From the NCBI GenBank assembly GCA_902595635.1, contig CACJQT010000005.1, positions 1-64,000 of the forward strand: DNA of 64,000 nucleotides, read 5' to 3'. The DNA is from an uncultured Pelagibacteraceae bacterium (GTDB lineage: Bacteria; Pseudomonadota; Alphaproteobacteria; Pelagibacterales; Pelagibacteraceae). The translations under genes and the position numbers were made by a program. The notes beneath the pieces were generated by a model. That model saw nothing but the letters and a program-made list of their open reading frames with translations. It made no database searches and had not been told where the DNA came from. Below, one piece after another: positions 29,650 through 39,854 of the stretch (positions within the stretch are counted from its first letter, which is position 1; the number at the start of each line of letters is the position of its first letter).

Positions 29650-30393
29650 TTAAATTGTCATTCCTCCATCTACAGAAAAAACATTTCCAGTAGTAAAAGT
29701 TGATTCATCACTTCCGAGATATATCGCAAAATCAGCGATTTCTTGTGCAGTGCCTAACCGCCCCATTGGTTGTCTTGCAATAAAGTCTTTTTTTGCTTTT
29801 ACAGGGTCTTTGCTTTGCCTTACTCTATCTTCCCATGATGGAGTAAATACTGTTCCAGGTGCAATTGCATTACATCTTATATTGTTTTTAACAAAATCAG
29901 AAGCAATAGATTTAGTAAGCCCTATAATAGCAGCTTTTGTAGCTCCATATACAAATCTATTTGGCAAACCTTTAATGCTAGAAACTACAGATGAAATATT
30001 AATTATACTGCCTGAATTATTTTTTAACATAATTGGTAGTGCTGATTTACACATAAAATACATTGATTTGATATTAACATTAAATGAAAAGTCCCAGTCA
30101 TTTTCGTCACATTCTAAAATTGTTCCATGATGAACAAATCCTACTGCATTAAATAGAATATCTATCTTATCAAATTTATTAATAAATTTTTTTATTGAAT
30201 CATTATCTGTTGAGTCAAGTTTCTGAACTTCAATTTTTGGAAACTCTTTTTTCAATTCATTTAAAGTTTTGTCATTTATATCTGTTGCAATTACCTTGGC
30301 CCCCTCATTACTAAATGCAATAGCTGTAGCTTTACCTATTCCTTGACCGGCAGCTGTCACTATTGCAATTTTATCTTTCAATCTATTTGCCAT
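29650..30393 (-). CDS. SDR oxidoreductase, DHRS6 / 2-keto-3-deoxy-L-fuconate dehydrogenase-like
   Basis: TAAGQGIGKATA; YGATKAAIIGLTKSIA; GNVFSVDGGMTI. Confidence 0.88.
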   Translation of the reverse strand: MANRLKDKIAIVTAAGQGIGKATAIAFSNEGAKVIATDINDKTLNELKKEFPKIEVQKLDSTDNDSIKKFINKFDKIDILFNAVGFVHHGTILECDENDWDFSFNVNIKSMYFMCKSALPIMLKNNSGSIINISSVVSSIKGLPNRFVYGATKAAIIGLTKSIASDFVKNNIRCNAIAPGTVFTPSWEDRVRQSKDPVKAKKDFIARQPMGRLGTAQEIADFAIYLGSDESTFTTGNVFSVDGGMTI

Positions 30394-31258
30394 TTCTGTT
30401 TAACTCCTCAATTTGTATGTACAATGAACTATGATCTTTATCAGAATGATTATTATTAACTAAATTTTGATACATTTCTTTAATTAATTTAGAAATTGGT
30501 AGTTTGAAATTGACGTTTTCTGCACTTTCTAAAATATTATTCATATCTTTTAAATGTGTAGATGTTTTACCACCTGGTTCAAAATTATTCTCTATCATTT
30601 TTTTTCCATGATTTTTAAGTATTTTGCTATCAGCAAAACCACCTTCGACTGCTTTAATAAATTTATTTGGGTCTGCTCCAGCTTTTTTACAAAGATGTAT
30701 AGCTTCTGCTACAGCTCCAATAGTAATACCTACAATTATTTGATTAGCTAATTTTGCTATTTGACCACATCCTATAGGTCCTACTAATGTTGGATTACCC
30801 ATTGTATTTAATAGATTTAGTGCTTTATTAAAAACTTCTTTTTCTCCTCCAACCATTATAGCTAAATTACCATTTTTGGCTCCCGACGTTCCACCAGAAA
30901 CAGGTGCATCTAAAAAATATGTTTCTTTTTTTTTTAAAATTTCATTAATCTTTTTTGATGTAATTGGTTTTGTAGAACTCATATCTATAACAATTGAATT
31001 CTTTTTTATATTTTCCAAAAAATCTTTATTGCTAATTACTGATAAAACTGCATCATCATCTGAGAGCATAGTTATTATAATTTTGGATTTTTCAACTGCT
31101 TCCTTAATTGAATTTACTACCTCAGCTCCATTTTTTGATAAACCTTGTGCTTTTTTATTTGTTCTATTAAATGCAGTAAGATTAAAACCTGCCTTAAGGA
31201 TATTTTGTGCCATTGGGTAACCCATTAAACCAGTTCCTATTATTGATACGTTTTCCAT
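30383..31258 (-). CDS. 3-hydroxyisobutyrate dehydrogenase/tartronate semialdehyde reductase family
   Basis: IGTGLMGYPMAQNIL; DAPVSGGTSGAKNGNLAIMVGG; GQIAKLANQ. Confidence 0.9.
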   Translation of the reverse strand: MENVSIIGTGLMGYPMAQNILKAGFNLTAFNRTNKKAQGLSKNGAEVVNSIKEAVEKSKIIITMLSDDDAVLSVISNKDFLENIKKNSIVIDMSSTKPITSKKINEILKKKETYFLDAPVSGGTSGAKNGNLAIMVGGEKEVFNKALNLLNTMGNPTLVGPIGCGQIAKLANQIIVGITIGAVAEAIHLCKKAGADPNKFIKAVEGGFADSKILKNHGKKMIENNFEPGGKTSTHLKDMNNILESAENVNFKLPISKLIKEMYQNLVNNNHSDKDHSSLYIQIEELNRNGK

Positions 31259-31260
31259 GT

Positions 31261-33036
31261 TTAATGTGAATGTCTTGGAGTTCCTTTTTTTTCAACAATT
31301 CTATTATAAACTGATCTAGTTTTAATACATGCTCCATCCTCTAATTGACCCACTGTTAATCTAGACAGTTCTTGCCATGGAGTTTGATTATTAATTATTT
31401 TAATTTTATTTTTAGATCTTCTTTTTTTAAATTCGTTAGCTGATATTAGAAGATCAACTCTTTTTTTATTTAAATCAATTTTTATTTTATCTCCTGTTTT
31501 GATTATACCTATGTCTCCACCCGCAGCTGACTCTGGTGAAACGTGAAGTATAGAGGGGCTTTCTGAAGTTCCACTTTGTCTACCATCACCAAGTGTTGGT
31601 AATGCATTTACACCTTTTTTAAGCAAAGCATCTGGTGGTTGCATATTAACTACCTCTGCAGAACCTGGATATCCTATAGGTCCACAACCCCTAATGATTA
31701 AAATTGATTTCTCATCTATATTTAATTTTTTACTATTAATTCTTTTGTGATAGTCCTCAGGTCCTTCGAATACTACTGCTTTACATATAAATGAATTAGG
31801 TCTATCTCGGTCAGATAAATATCTTTTTTTAAATTCATCGCTTATTACAGATGTCTTCATAATTGCAGAATTAAAGAAATTTCCTTTAAGTACTAAAAAA
31901 CCAGCATTCTGGGACAGATTTTTTTGGAAAGTTTTAATAACTTTTGAATTAACTTTAATCTTGCTTTTTAAATTTTGACCCAAATTTTTTCCTGTAACTG
32001 TTTTTACTTTTATATTTAGTTTTTTGTTTTTTATTAACTCTTTCATTACTGCTGGCACACCTCCTGCTTTATAAAACCCTTCCATTAAATATTTTCCAGC
32101 AGGTTGGCAATCAACAAGAAGAGGTATTTTGTGTCCTAATTTTTGCCAATTTGATAAATCGAATTTTATGCCCATATGCTTAGCAATAGCTAACAAATGA
32201 GTAGTTGCATTACTTGATCCTCCAATCGCGCTAGCAACTACAACTGCATTTTCAAATGCTTTTTTTGTCATTATTTTTGATGGAGTTAAATTTTCTCTGA
32301 CCATATTTACAATTCTTTGACCAGTTTTATAAGAAATTTTTTTTCTTTCTGGGTAAGGTGCGGGTATAATTGCACAACCAGGTAGCGACATACCTAATGC
32401 TTCTGCAATCGAATTCATTGTAGACGCGGTCCCCATAGTATTACAATGTCCGACACTTGGTGAAGATGCGGTAGCCATATCCATAAACTGATCATAATCA
32501 ATTTCACCTTTTGAATACAATTTTCTTGCTTCCCAAATTATTGTTCCTGATCCAGCTTTTTGTCCTTTGTAATGACCATCTAACATGGGTCCACCTGAGA
32601 GAATAATTGATGGAATATTTACAGTAGCTGCAGCCATTAATGCTGCGGGTGTAGTTTTATCGCAACCAGTTGTTAAAACTACTCCATCTAAGGGGTAGCC
32701 ATATAATACTTCAACTAAAGATAAATAACTTAGATTTCTATCTAAAGCAGCTGTTGGTCTTTTTCCAGTTTCTTGAATTGGATGAGTTGGAAATTCCATA
32801 GGAACTCCTCCAGCGTTCAAAATTCCTTTTTTTATATTTTTACTTAAATCTAAAATATGCCTGTTGCATGGAGAAAGATCACTTCCAGATTGAGCTATAC
32901 CAATTATTGGCTTACCTGACTGCAAATCTTTTCTTTTTAATCCGTAGTTTAAATATCTCTCTAAGTAAAGCGCAGTAAGGCCTGGGTCTTTGGGATTATC
33001 AAACCATTCTTTACTTCTTAATTTAATTTTTTTCAC
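31261..33036 (-). CDS. IlvD/Edd family sugar-acid dehydratase (arabinonate/fuconate/xylonate dehydratase-like)
   Basis: VLTTGCDKTTPA; GHCNTMGTASTMNSIAEALGMSLPG; DGRQSGTSESPSILHVSPES. Confidence 0.9.
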   Translation of the reverse strand: MKKIKLRSKEWFDNPKDPGLTALYLERYLNYGLKRKDLQSGKPIIGIAQSGSDLSPCNRHILDLSKNIKKGILNAGGVPMEFPTHPIQETGKRPTAALDRNLSYLSLVEVLYGYPLDGVVLTTGCDKTTPAALMAAATVNIPSIILSGGPMLDGHYKGQKAGSGTIIWEARKLYSKGEIDYDQFMDMATASSPSVGHCNTMGTASTMNSIAEALGMSLPGCAIIPAPYPERKKISYKTGQRIVNMVRENLTPSKIMTKKAFENAVVVASAIGGSSNATTHLLAIAKHMGIKFDLSNWQKLGHKIPLLVDCQPAGKYLMEGFYKAGGVPAVMKELIKNKKLNIKVKTVTGKNLGQNLKSKIKVNSKVIKTFQKNLSQNAGFLVLKGNFFNSAIMKTSVISDEFKKRYLSDRDRPNSFICKAVVFEGPEDYHKRINSKKLNIDEKSILIIRGCGPIGYPGSAEVVNMQPPDALLKKGVNALPTLGDGRQSGTSESPSILHVSPESAAGGDIGIIKTGDKIKIDLNKKRVDLLISANEFKKRRSKNKIKIINNQTPWQELSRLTVGQLEDGACIKTRSVYNRIVEKKGTPRHSH

Positions 33037-33048
33037 GGAATAAGAATA

Positions 33049-33840
33049 TTACGTTATACCAGCATCAACAATAAAGTTTTGTTTTGTGCATCCAGATGAT
33101 TGATCTGATGCTAAAAACATTACCATTTGAGCTACATCATTCGGTTTTAATTGTCTTTTTAAAGCCTGACTATCTAAAATAAGCTTTTTGTATTTAGGGG
33201 TTAACCAATGTTTTATTTGTCTTTCAGTAGCTATAGATCCAGGTGTTACTGAGTTTGTTCTGATATTATATTTTCCATATTCTTGTGCAAAGGATCTAGT
33301 CAAACCTACTACTGCAGATTTTGCAGTTTCATACACAACTTTATCTCCCTCACCTAACATCCACGAAACTGAACTTAAATTTACAATCGATCCAGCTTTA
33401 ATTTTTTTCATTGATTTAACAACAGCTTTTGCTGCAAAAAAATAATGTTTTAAATTGATTGCAATTCTATTTTCCCAATATTTTTCATCCACCTCATCTG
33501 TAGTATGTCTATCATCATTAGCTGCATTATTAATTAAAGCATGTATTGGACCTTTTTGTGTAATAATATTTCTAATTATTTTTTCTAATTTATTGATATC
33601 TAATAAATTGCATTTGATGAAAATGGGCGCTTTAAACTTATTTTTCTTAATTTTGTTTAAAAGTTTTTTAGTTTCTTTTAAATTAATATCTACAAAATAA
33701 ACTTCACTTCCTTGTTCACAAAAGTGTTCTACTATTGAGGCTCCAATACCTGAACCACCACCAGTAATAAATACCCTTTTATTTTTTAAATCTGAATATT
33801 TAACTTGCATTTTATATCCTTTCATCAGTTTTAGCATCAA
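33049..33840 (-). CDS. SDR family oxidoreductase
   Basis: ITGGGSGIGASIVEHF; YETAKSAVVGLTRSFA. Confidence 0.88.
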   Translation of the reverse strand: MMLKLMKGYKMQVKYSDLKNKRVFITGGGSGIGASIVEHFCEQGSEVYFVDINLKETKKLLNKIKKNKFKAPIFIKCNLLDINKLEKIIRNIITQKGPIHALINNAANDDRHTTDEVDEKYWENRIAINLKHYFFAAKAVVKSMKKIKAGSIVNLSSVSWMLGEGDKVVYETAKSAVVGLTRSFAQEYGKYNIRTNSVTPGSIATERQIKHWLTPKYKKLILDSQALKRQLKPNDVAQMVMFLASDQSSGCTKQNFIVDAGIT

Positions 33841-34906
33841 ATAATGATATTTGAGTTACATCAAAAAATAATTTAGTTTCTTTTGCTAATTCAATTTTAA
33901 TTGTTGAAGGAAATTTGGCTAAGATCTCTTGATTAGCATAATCAAAAGTTATTATCTGTTCATGACCAATATACTCACTTAAATTTGCTCTTAAATTGAT
34001 TTCAAAATCAATTTCATTAGATTTTTTAAAATAAATATGCTCTGGCCTTATACCAAAGTAAATTTCTTTATTATTTAAATTAGATTTATCTTTAAATTCA
34101 TAATCTTTAATTGGAATTTCAACATTAGAGCCACTGGCTGTAAACAATATTTCACCTGAACTTTCTTTTAAGCTTCCCTTAATTAAATTCATAGATGGTG
34201 ATCCAATAAAATCAGCTACAAACATATTACTTGGTTTATTATAAATATTTTCAGGTGTATCATTTTGCTGAATAACTCCATGGTTCATAATCGCTATCCT
34301 TGTTCCTAAACTCATTGCTTCAGTTTGATCATGAGTTACATAAACAACTGTTGTTTTCAGCTGTTGGTGAAGTTTTTTGATCTCTCTTCTCATCTCAACC
34401 CTTAGTTTTGCATCCAAGTTAGACAAAGGTTCATCAAATAAAAATATTCTTGGCTCCCTTACAAGAGCTCTACCAATTGCAACACGTTGTCTTTGACCAC
34501 CAGATAATTGTGAAGGTTTCCTCTCTAATAACTGATCAACTTGTAAAAATTTTGATACTTTTTCTAATTGTTCCTCTATTTTTTCCTTGGATGTTTTTGC
34601 TTGTTTAAGACCAAAGATCATGTTCTCTCTAACATTCATTGATGGATATAAAGCGTAAGATTGAAAAACCATCGCGATATTTCGGTCTTTTGGCTCGACT
34701 TTACTTACATTGTAATCATCAATAAAAACATTTCCTTCGTTAATAGTTTCTAAGCCAGCGATTATATTTAGTAATGTTGATTTTCCACAACCAGATGGTC
34801 CTAACAGAACCAAAAAATTACCCTCATCAATCTCTAGCTTGATTTTTCTTAAAACTTCAGTTGATCCAAAGTTTTTTGACAATTCTTCAATTTTCAACGT
34901 TTTCAT
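33812..34906 (-). CDS. Sugar ABC transporter ATP-binding protein (MalK/UgpC type)
   Basis: GPSGCGKST; LSGGQRQRVAIGRALVREPRIFLFDEPLSNLDAKLR; C-terminal TOBE-like region. Confidence 0.95.
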   Translation of the reverse strand: MKTLKIEELSKNFGSTEVLRKIKLEIDEGNFLVLLGPSGCGKSTLLNIIAGLETINEGNVFIDDYNVSKVEPKDRNIAMVFQSYALYPSMNVRENMIFGLKQAKTSKEKIEEQLEKVSKFLQVDQLLERKPSQLSGGQRQRVAIGRALVREPRIFLFDEPLSNLDAKLRVEMRREIKKLHQQLKTTVVYVTHDQTEAMSLGTRIAIMNHGVIQQNDTPENIYNKPSNMFVADFIGSPSMNLIKGSLKESSGEILFTASGSNVEIPIKDYEFKDKSNLNNKEIYFGIRPEHIYFKKSNEIDFEINLRANLSEYIGHEQIITFDYANQEILAKFPSTIKIELAKETKLFFDVTQISLFDAKTDERI

Positions 34907-34908
34907 TT

Positions 34909-35814
34909 TTATCCTTTTACAGCTCCTGAAGTTAATCCTCTGATAAAATATTTACCTGCCAATACATATACTATTAGTGTTGGAATACCGGCTATAATAG
35001 CTGAAGCCATATCTACATTGTATTCTTTTACACTTGTACTTGATAAAACCATATTGTTTAAAGCAACTTGTATAGGTGCCGCTTCACCAAAAGAAAAAGT
35101 TGATCCAAATAAAAAATCATTCCATATTTGTGTAAATTGCCAAATTATCGTTACAACAATAATCGGTGCAGATATTGGAAGTAAAATTTTAAAAAATATT
35201 TTAAAAAATCCGGCCCCGTCTATTCTAGCAGCTTTAACTAATTCCGTTGGCACAGAAACATAATAATTTCTAAAAAATAATGTTGTAAAAGGAATTCCAT
35301 AAACTGTATGCACTAATACTAATCCAACAACAGAATTTGATATTCCTAATACTCCAAGAGTTCTAGCCATAGGTAACAATATTGCTTGAAAAGGTATAAA
35401 ACATCCAAACAATAAAAAAAGGAAAACCCACTGATCTCCTTTAAATCTCCATTTAGTTAAAACATAACCTGTCATCGCTCCAATGAATGTTGAAAAAAAT
35501 ACCGCTGGCACAACCATCTTGATTGAATTCCAAAAATATGGTCTTAAAAAAGTGTCACCAGCTCCATATCCTCGTCCTCCCCATGCTACAGCCCAGGAAT
35601 CCAAATTTAATCCACTAGGCCAACTTAAAAGTGTTCCTTGACGGATCTCTTCCATTGTTTTTAATGAAGTAACAATCATCACATAAAGTGGAAAAATAAA
35701 ATATGAAGCAAAAAGAATTAAAATAAAATATAAAAACCATCTCAAAAATATATTGGTGTATTTGGATTTTTGTTCTAACCGGTGATAAGAAGTGGATTTC
35801 AAACTATCTTGCAT
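34909..35814 (-). CDS. Carbohydrate ABC transporter permease (MalG type)
   Basis: ELVKAARIDGAGFFKIFFKILLPISAPI EAA motif. Confidence 0.94.
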   Translation of the reverse strand: MQDSLKSTSYHRLEQKSKYTNIFLRWFLYFILILFASYFIFPLYVMIVTSLKTMEEIRQGTLLSWPSGLNLDSWAVAWGGRGYGAGDTFLRPYFWNSIKMVVPAVFFSTFIGAMTGYVLTKWRFKGDQWVFLFLLFGCFIPFQAILLPMARTLGVLGISNSVVGLVLVHTVYGIPFTTLFFRNYYVSVPTELVKAARIDGAGFFKIFFKILLPISAPIIVVTIIWQFTQIWNDFLFGSTFSFGEAAPIQVALNNMVLSSTSVKEYNVDMASAIIAGIPTLIVYVLAGKYFIRGLTSGAVKG

Positions 35815-36679
35815 TCTCTCTCCTTAACTCTGAGTATAAATATGGGATAATCACAGCAGCTACGGCCATAAACATCATCATTGCGCTTGCTGCAGACAAA
35901 CCAACTTGGCTTTTATGAAATGCAGTTTGTGTCATATACAAAGCAGGCATAGTTGTTGATATACCTGGGCCACCTTGTGTCAGTGCTACGATAAGATCAT
36001 AACTTTTTATAGATATATGAACTAAAATCACAAAACTTGTAAAAAAAACAGGTCTCATCATTGGAAGTAAAATCTTCCAGTAAACCGTAAATAAACTTGC
36101 GCCATCTATTTTTGCTGCCTTAACAATTTCATCTTCTACTGACCTTAATCCTGCTAAAAATAGCGCCATCACGAACCCCGCAGATTGCCAAACACCTGCT
36201 ATAACTATAGTATAGATGGCCATCTCCCTATCTACCAACCAATCAAAGGTAAAGTTCTCAAAACCCCAATCTCTAAACATTTTTTGGATACCTAAAGTTG
36301 GATTTAATATCCATTTCCAAGCAGTTCCTGTAACAATAAAAGATAGCGCCATTGGATATAAATAAATCGTTCTTAGCAAACCCTCTGCTCTGATTTTTTG
36401 ATCTAAAAAAATTGCAAGAATTATTCCTATAACAACACAGAAGATTAAAAATAAAGCTGTAAAAATAAGCAAGTTATCTACTGCAATAAGCCATTTCCTT
36501 GATGCCCAAAGTTTTTCATATTGTCCAAATCCCCAAAGCTCATACTTTGGTAGAATTTTAGAATTTGTAAAAGATATATATAAAGTCCAAAGTACAAATC
36601 CATAAACAAACCAGCCAATTAAACCAACAGCTGGGGCCATTACAATTTTGGGTAAATTTTTTTCTAACCACCTGAACAT
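35804..36679 (-). CDS. Carbohydrate ABC transporter permease (MalF type)
   Basis: EIVKAAKIDGASLFTVYWKILLPMMRPV EAA motif. Confidence 0.94.
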   Translation of the reverse strand: MFRWLEKNLPKIVMAPAVGLIGWFVYGFVLWTLYISFTNSKILPKYELWGFGQYEKLWASRKWLIAVDNLLIFTALFLIFCVVIGIILAIFLDQKIRAEGLLRTIYLYPMALSFIVTGTAWKWILNPTLGIQKMFRDWGFENFTFDWLVDREMAIYTIVIAGVWQSAGFVMALFLAGLRSVEDEIVKAAKIDGASLFTVYWKILLPMMRPVFFTSFVILVHISIKSYDLIVALTQGGPGISTTMPALYMTQTAFHKSQVGLSAASAMMMFMAVAAVIIPYLYSELRRENAR

Positions 36680-36705
36680 TATAAATATTTTTTATTTTTA
36701 GATTT

Positions 36706-36737
36706 AAAAAAGGCCACTTAATCCAAAGTGGCCTTTT
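36706..36737 (-). terminator. Hairpin between sugar SBP and MalF-type permease
   Basis: AAAAGGCCACTT-AATCCA-AAGTGGCCTTTT; on the minus strand the stem is followed by a U-tract. Confidence 0.85.
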
Positions 36738-36749
36738 AATTTTTGATTA

Positions 36750-38006
36750 CTACATATTAGCTAAAACTGAGTCAGCTAAAGCGTTAGCAGCATCCACAGA
36801 TGACATGTCAGAGTTAAAGTGCTCTGTGATTATATCTTGTAAAGCAGCTTTCATAGTATTACCTTGTGCCATTCCATGAGCAAAACTTGGAACTAATCCA
36901 CCACTTGCACCTGCAGTTTTGATATCTGCATTAGATGTTTTTGCACATTTGTCGAATTCATCCATTGATACGTCTAAACGAGCTGGTATAGAACCTTTGT
37001 ATAGGTTGAAAACTTTTTGGAAGTTTTTACCCATCATAAGCTTAGCTAGTAACTTTTGACCAGCTTGTTTATCTGGATCGCTTGATTTATAAAAGATAAA
37101 ACTATCTACGTTATATAAGTATCCATTGTTTGAAGGAGTAGCAGCACAATAGTAATCTTTACCTGGAACTTTTCCAGCAGCTGTAAATTCACCTTTTGCC
37201 CAATCACCCATAATTTGGAAACCAGCTTTTCCTTCAATAACCATACCAGTAGCAACGTTCCAGTCTCTTCCTGGGCTACCTTCGTCAGTAAAACCTTGAA
37301 GTTTTCTCATTTGATCAAAAACTTTTACTGTTGTATCACTTCTTAAACAGCTTTCTTTAAGATCTACATAACAATTTTTGTAATAGTTATTTCCTCCGAT
37401 ACCCATGGCAACTGCCTCAAAAACTGTAGCATCTTGCCAAGCTTGACCACCATGAGCAAATGGAATTATTCCAGCAGCTTGTAATTTTTCGGCAGCAGCA
37501 TTTAACTCATCCCAAGTAGTTGGAACTGAAATACCGTTTGAATCGAAAACAGCTTTATTTGCCCACATCCAGTCAATTCTGTGTATGTTTACTGGCGCAG
37601 CACAATAGGGTCCGCTGTTATTTTCACACTTGTGAATAGCTGCAATCATTGGATCTAGTAAATTATCCCAGCCCTCTGATTTAGCAACTTCATCAATATT
37701 ATATGGAGCCACAACACCTTCTTGATCATACTCTTGAATTGTCGGTCCCTTAATTTGAGATGCTGATGGAGGATCTCCAGCAACAATTCTTGCTTTTAAT
37801 GCAACGTTAGCAGCGTCTCCACCACCACCTGTTACAGGCATGTCCATCCATTCACCACCATTCGCGGCGAAATCATCTTTTAAAACTTTAAGAGCAGCAG
37901 CTTCACCACCAGACGTCCACCAATGCAAAACCTCTATTTTTGGCCCTGCAATTGATGAAGTAGATGTGAACGCTAACGTAATTAAAGCAATTATTAATTT
38001 TTTCAT
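36750..38006 (-). CDS. Carbohydrate ABC transporter substrate-binding protein (family 1)
   Basis: Signal peptide; IEVLHWWTSGGEAAALKVLKDDF. Confidence 0.93.
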   Translation of the reverse strand: MKKLIIALITLAFTSTSSIAGPKIEVLHWWTSGGEAAALKVLKDDFAANGGEWMDMPVTGGGGDAANVALKARIVAGDPPSASQIKGPTIQEYDQEGVVAPYNIDEVAKSEGWDNLLDPMIAAIHKCENNSGPYCAAPVNIHRIDWMWANKAVFDSNGISVPTTWDELNAAAEKLQAAGIIPFAHGGQAWQDATVFEAVAMGIGGNNYYKNCYVDLKESCLRSDTTVKVFDQMRKLQGFTDEGSPGRDWNVATGMVIEGKAGFQIMGDWAKGEFTAAGKVPGKDYYCAATPSNNGYLYNVDSFIFYKSSDPDKQAGQKLLAKLMMGKNFQKVFNLYKGSIPARLDVSMDEFDKCAKTSNADIKTAGASGGLVPSFAHGMAQGNTMKAALQDIITEHFNSDMSSVDAANALADSVLANM

Positions 38007-38199
38007 ATCTTCTTCCTCTTTAATGTTTGTTTAGTTAACTATTTTTTAAAAAAGAAACTATAAGTAGATTAATCGTTAATTGATAACTAAAAAAATATAA
38101 TACAACTAATAATTGATATAAATATTTCTCTTAAATTAACAGTGTTTTTTTTTTTAAAAAAAATATTTTTTTTTTTGGATTCAATCTTTAATTGAAATT

Positions 38200-39102
38200 T
38201 TAATATGTCGCGCCTCTTCCTAATCTTGCAGCACCACGAACACCACTAGCATCACCAAATTTTGGTTTTAAAAAGACTCCTTCGTACTCCCGTCCAATTA
38301 CAAATTTTCTTACCAATGAATCTACTTCATTTAAAAAATCTATTTCATTTGAAACTCCACCACCAAAAACAAAGGCATCTGGATCTAAAATATTTATAAT
38401 ACTTGAAAGTGACATTGCTAAATTAACTTTGAAATCGTCAATAAATCTTTCTGCATCTAAATCATGTTTTCTATTTAATTCAAAAATTTCGTTTGCTTTT
38501 AAATTTTTTCCATAAATTTTATTAAATCTTTTGGCTAAACCTAAACCTGATAAAAAACTTTCAATTTCTGCTTCTCGCGCATTACTAGAGTCAAATTTTT
38601 CTTTCTTGGCAGCAAAATACGGTATTTGATTATGACCCCATTCTCCTGCAACACCATTAGGACCACTGACAATTTTCTTATCAATTACTAAACCACCCCC
38701 AACTCCTGATCCTAAAATAATTCCATAAACAATTTTATAATGTTTTCCTGATCCATCGATTGCTTCAGATAAAGCAAAACAATTTGCATCATTTTCACAA
38801 AAGACTTCTTTTCCAAGTGCTCTACGTAAATCATTTTGAAAAGGTTTTTTTTCTAACCAAGTTATATTTGGACAATTTTTTACTAACCCTGTTTGAGGAG
38901 AATGGACACCTGGATGACAAACTCCAATTGGAAGTTCTTTGTTAAATTCTTGCTCTAATTTTTTATGTATATCTCTTATCGCAATTACAATTTGATTATA
39001 ATCTTTTGGACATAATATTCTAGATCTATGTTTCTCTTGTCCATCTTCTTCAAGTACTACACTTTCAATTTTAGTAGCTCCAACATCAATACCTATTTGC
39101 AT
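38200..39102 (-). CDS. ROK family sugar kinase (NagK-like)
   Basis: IGIDVGATKIESVVL; ENDANCFALSEA; GSGVGGGLVID; start trimmed to ATG at 39102; no N-terminal HTH. Confidence 0.88.
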   Translation of the reverse strand: MQIGIDVGATKIESVVLEEDGQEKHRSRILCPKDYNQIVIAIRDIHKKLEQEFNKELPIGVCHPGVHSPQTGLVKNCPNITWLEKKPFQNDLRRALGKEVFCENDANCFALSEAIDGSGKHYKIVYGIILGSGVGGGLVIDKKIVSGPNGVAGEWGHNQIPYFAAKKEKFDSSNAREAEIESFLSGLGLAKRFNKIYGKNLKANEIFELNRKHDLDAERFIDDFKVNLAMSLSSIINILDPDAFVFGGGVSNEIDFLNEVDSLVRKFVIGREYEGVFLKPKFGDASGVRGAARLGRGATY

Positions 39103-39103
39103 A

Positions 39104-39853
39104 TTAATAAGTAGCCCTTCCACCGCTCAAATCAAAAACAGCAGCTGTAGAGAATGAATTCTCTTCACTAGCCAACCAAGTTACTAACGATGCTAATTCT
39201 TCAACTTTAGCAAATTTATTTCTAGGGATTTTTGATAACATATAATTTATATGTTCTTTAGTCATTTGGTCAAAAATCCTCGTTTTTGCTGCTGCGGGAG
39301 TTACACAATTTACAGCTATATTTTTTTGTGCAAGCTCTTTACCTAATGACTTTGTTAATCCTATAACGCCTGCTTTAGATGTGCTATAAGCGCTCGCATT
39401 TGGATTTCCTTCTTTTCCAGCAATTGATGCAATATTTACTATTCTACCATAATTATTTTTTAACATAAATGGAACAACTGCTTTACAACAGTAAAAAACT
39501 GAATTTAGATTCAAATTCATTACTTTATTCCATTCGTCTAATGGATATTCTGCAACCGATGTATTCAAACCTGCAATACCTGCGTTATTTATAAAGATGT
39601 CAATTTTTCCATGTTTTTTTTCTAGTTCTTCTAAATTTTTATTTACTATTTTAAAATTAGTAACATCAACAACTTGATGACTAAGGTTTTCAGATTTTAA
39701 TTTATTAATTGCGTCTTTAATGGCACTTTCATCAATGTCCCAAATAATAACTTTTGCACCTGATTGTATAAATCTTTCTGTAATTGCAAATCCAAAACCT
39801 TGGGCACCACCTGTTATAACTGCAACTCTATTACTTAGATCAAACTTTATCAT
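39104..39853 (-). CDS. SDR family oxidoreductase
   Basis: ITGGAQGFGFAITERF; YSTSKAGVIGLTKSLGKELA. Confidence 0.9.
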   Translation of the reverse strand: MIKFDLSNRVAVITGGAQGFGFAITERFIQSGAKVIIWDIDESAIKDAINKLKSENLSHQVVDVTNFKIVNKNLEELEKKHGKIDIFINNAGIAGLNTSVAEYPLDEWNKVMNLNLNSVFYCCKAVVPFMLKNNYGRIVNIASIAGKEGNPNASAYSTSKAGVIGLTKSLGKELAQKNIAVNCVTPAAAKTRIFDQMTKEHINYMLSKIPRNKFAKVEELASLVTWLASEENSFSTAAVFDLSGGRATY

Positions 39854-39854
39854 T

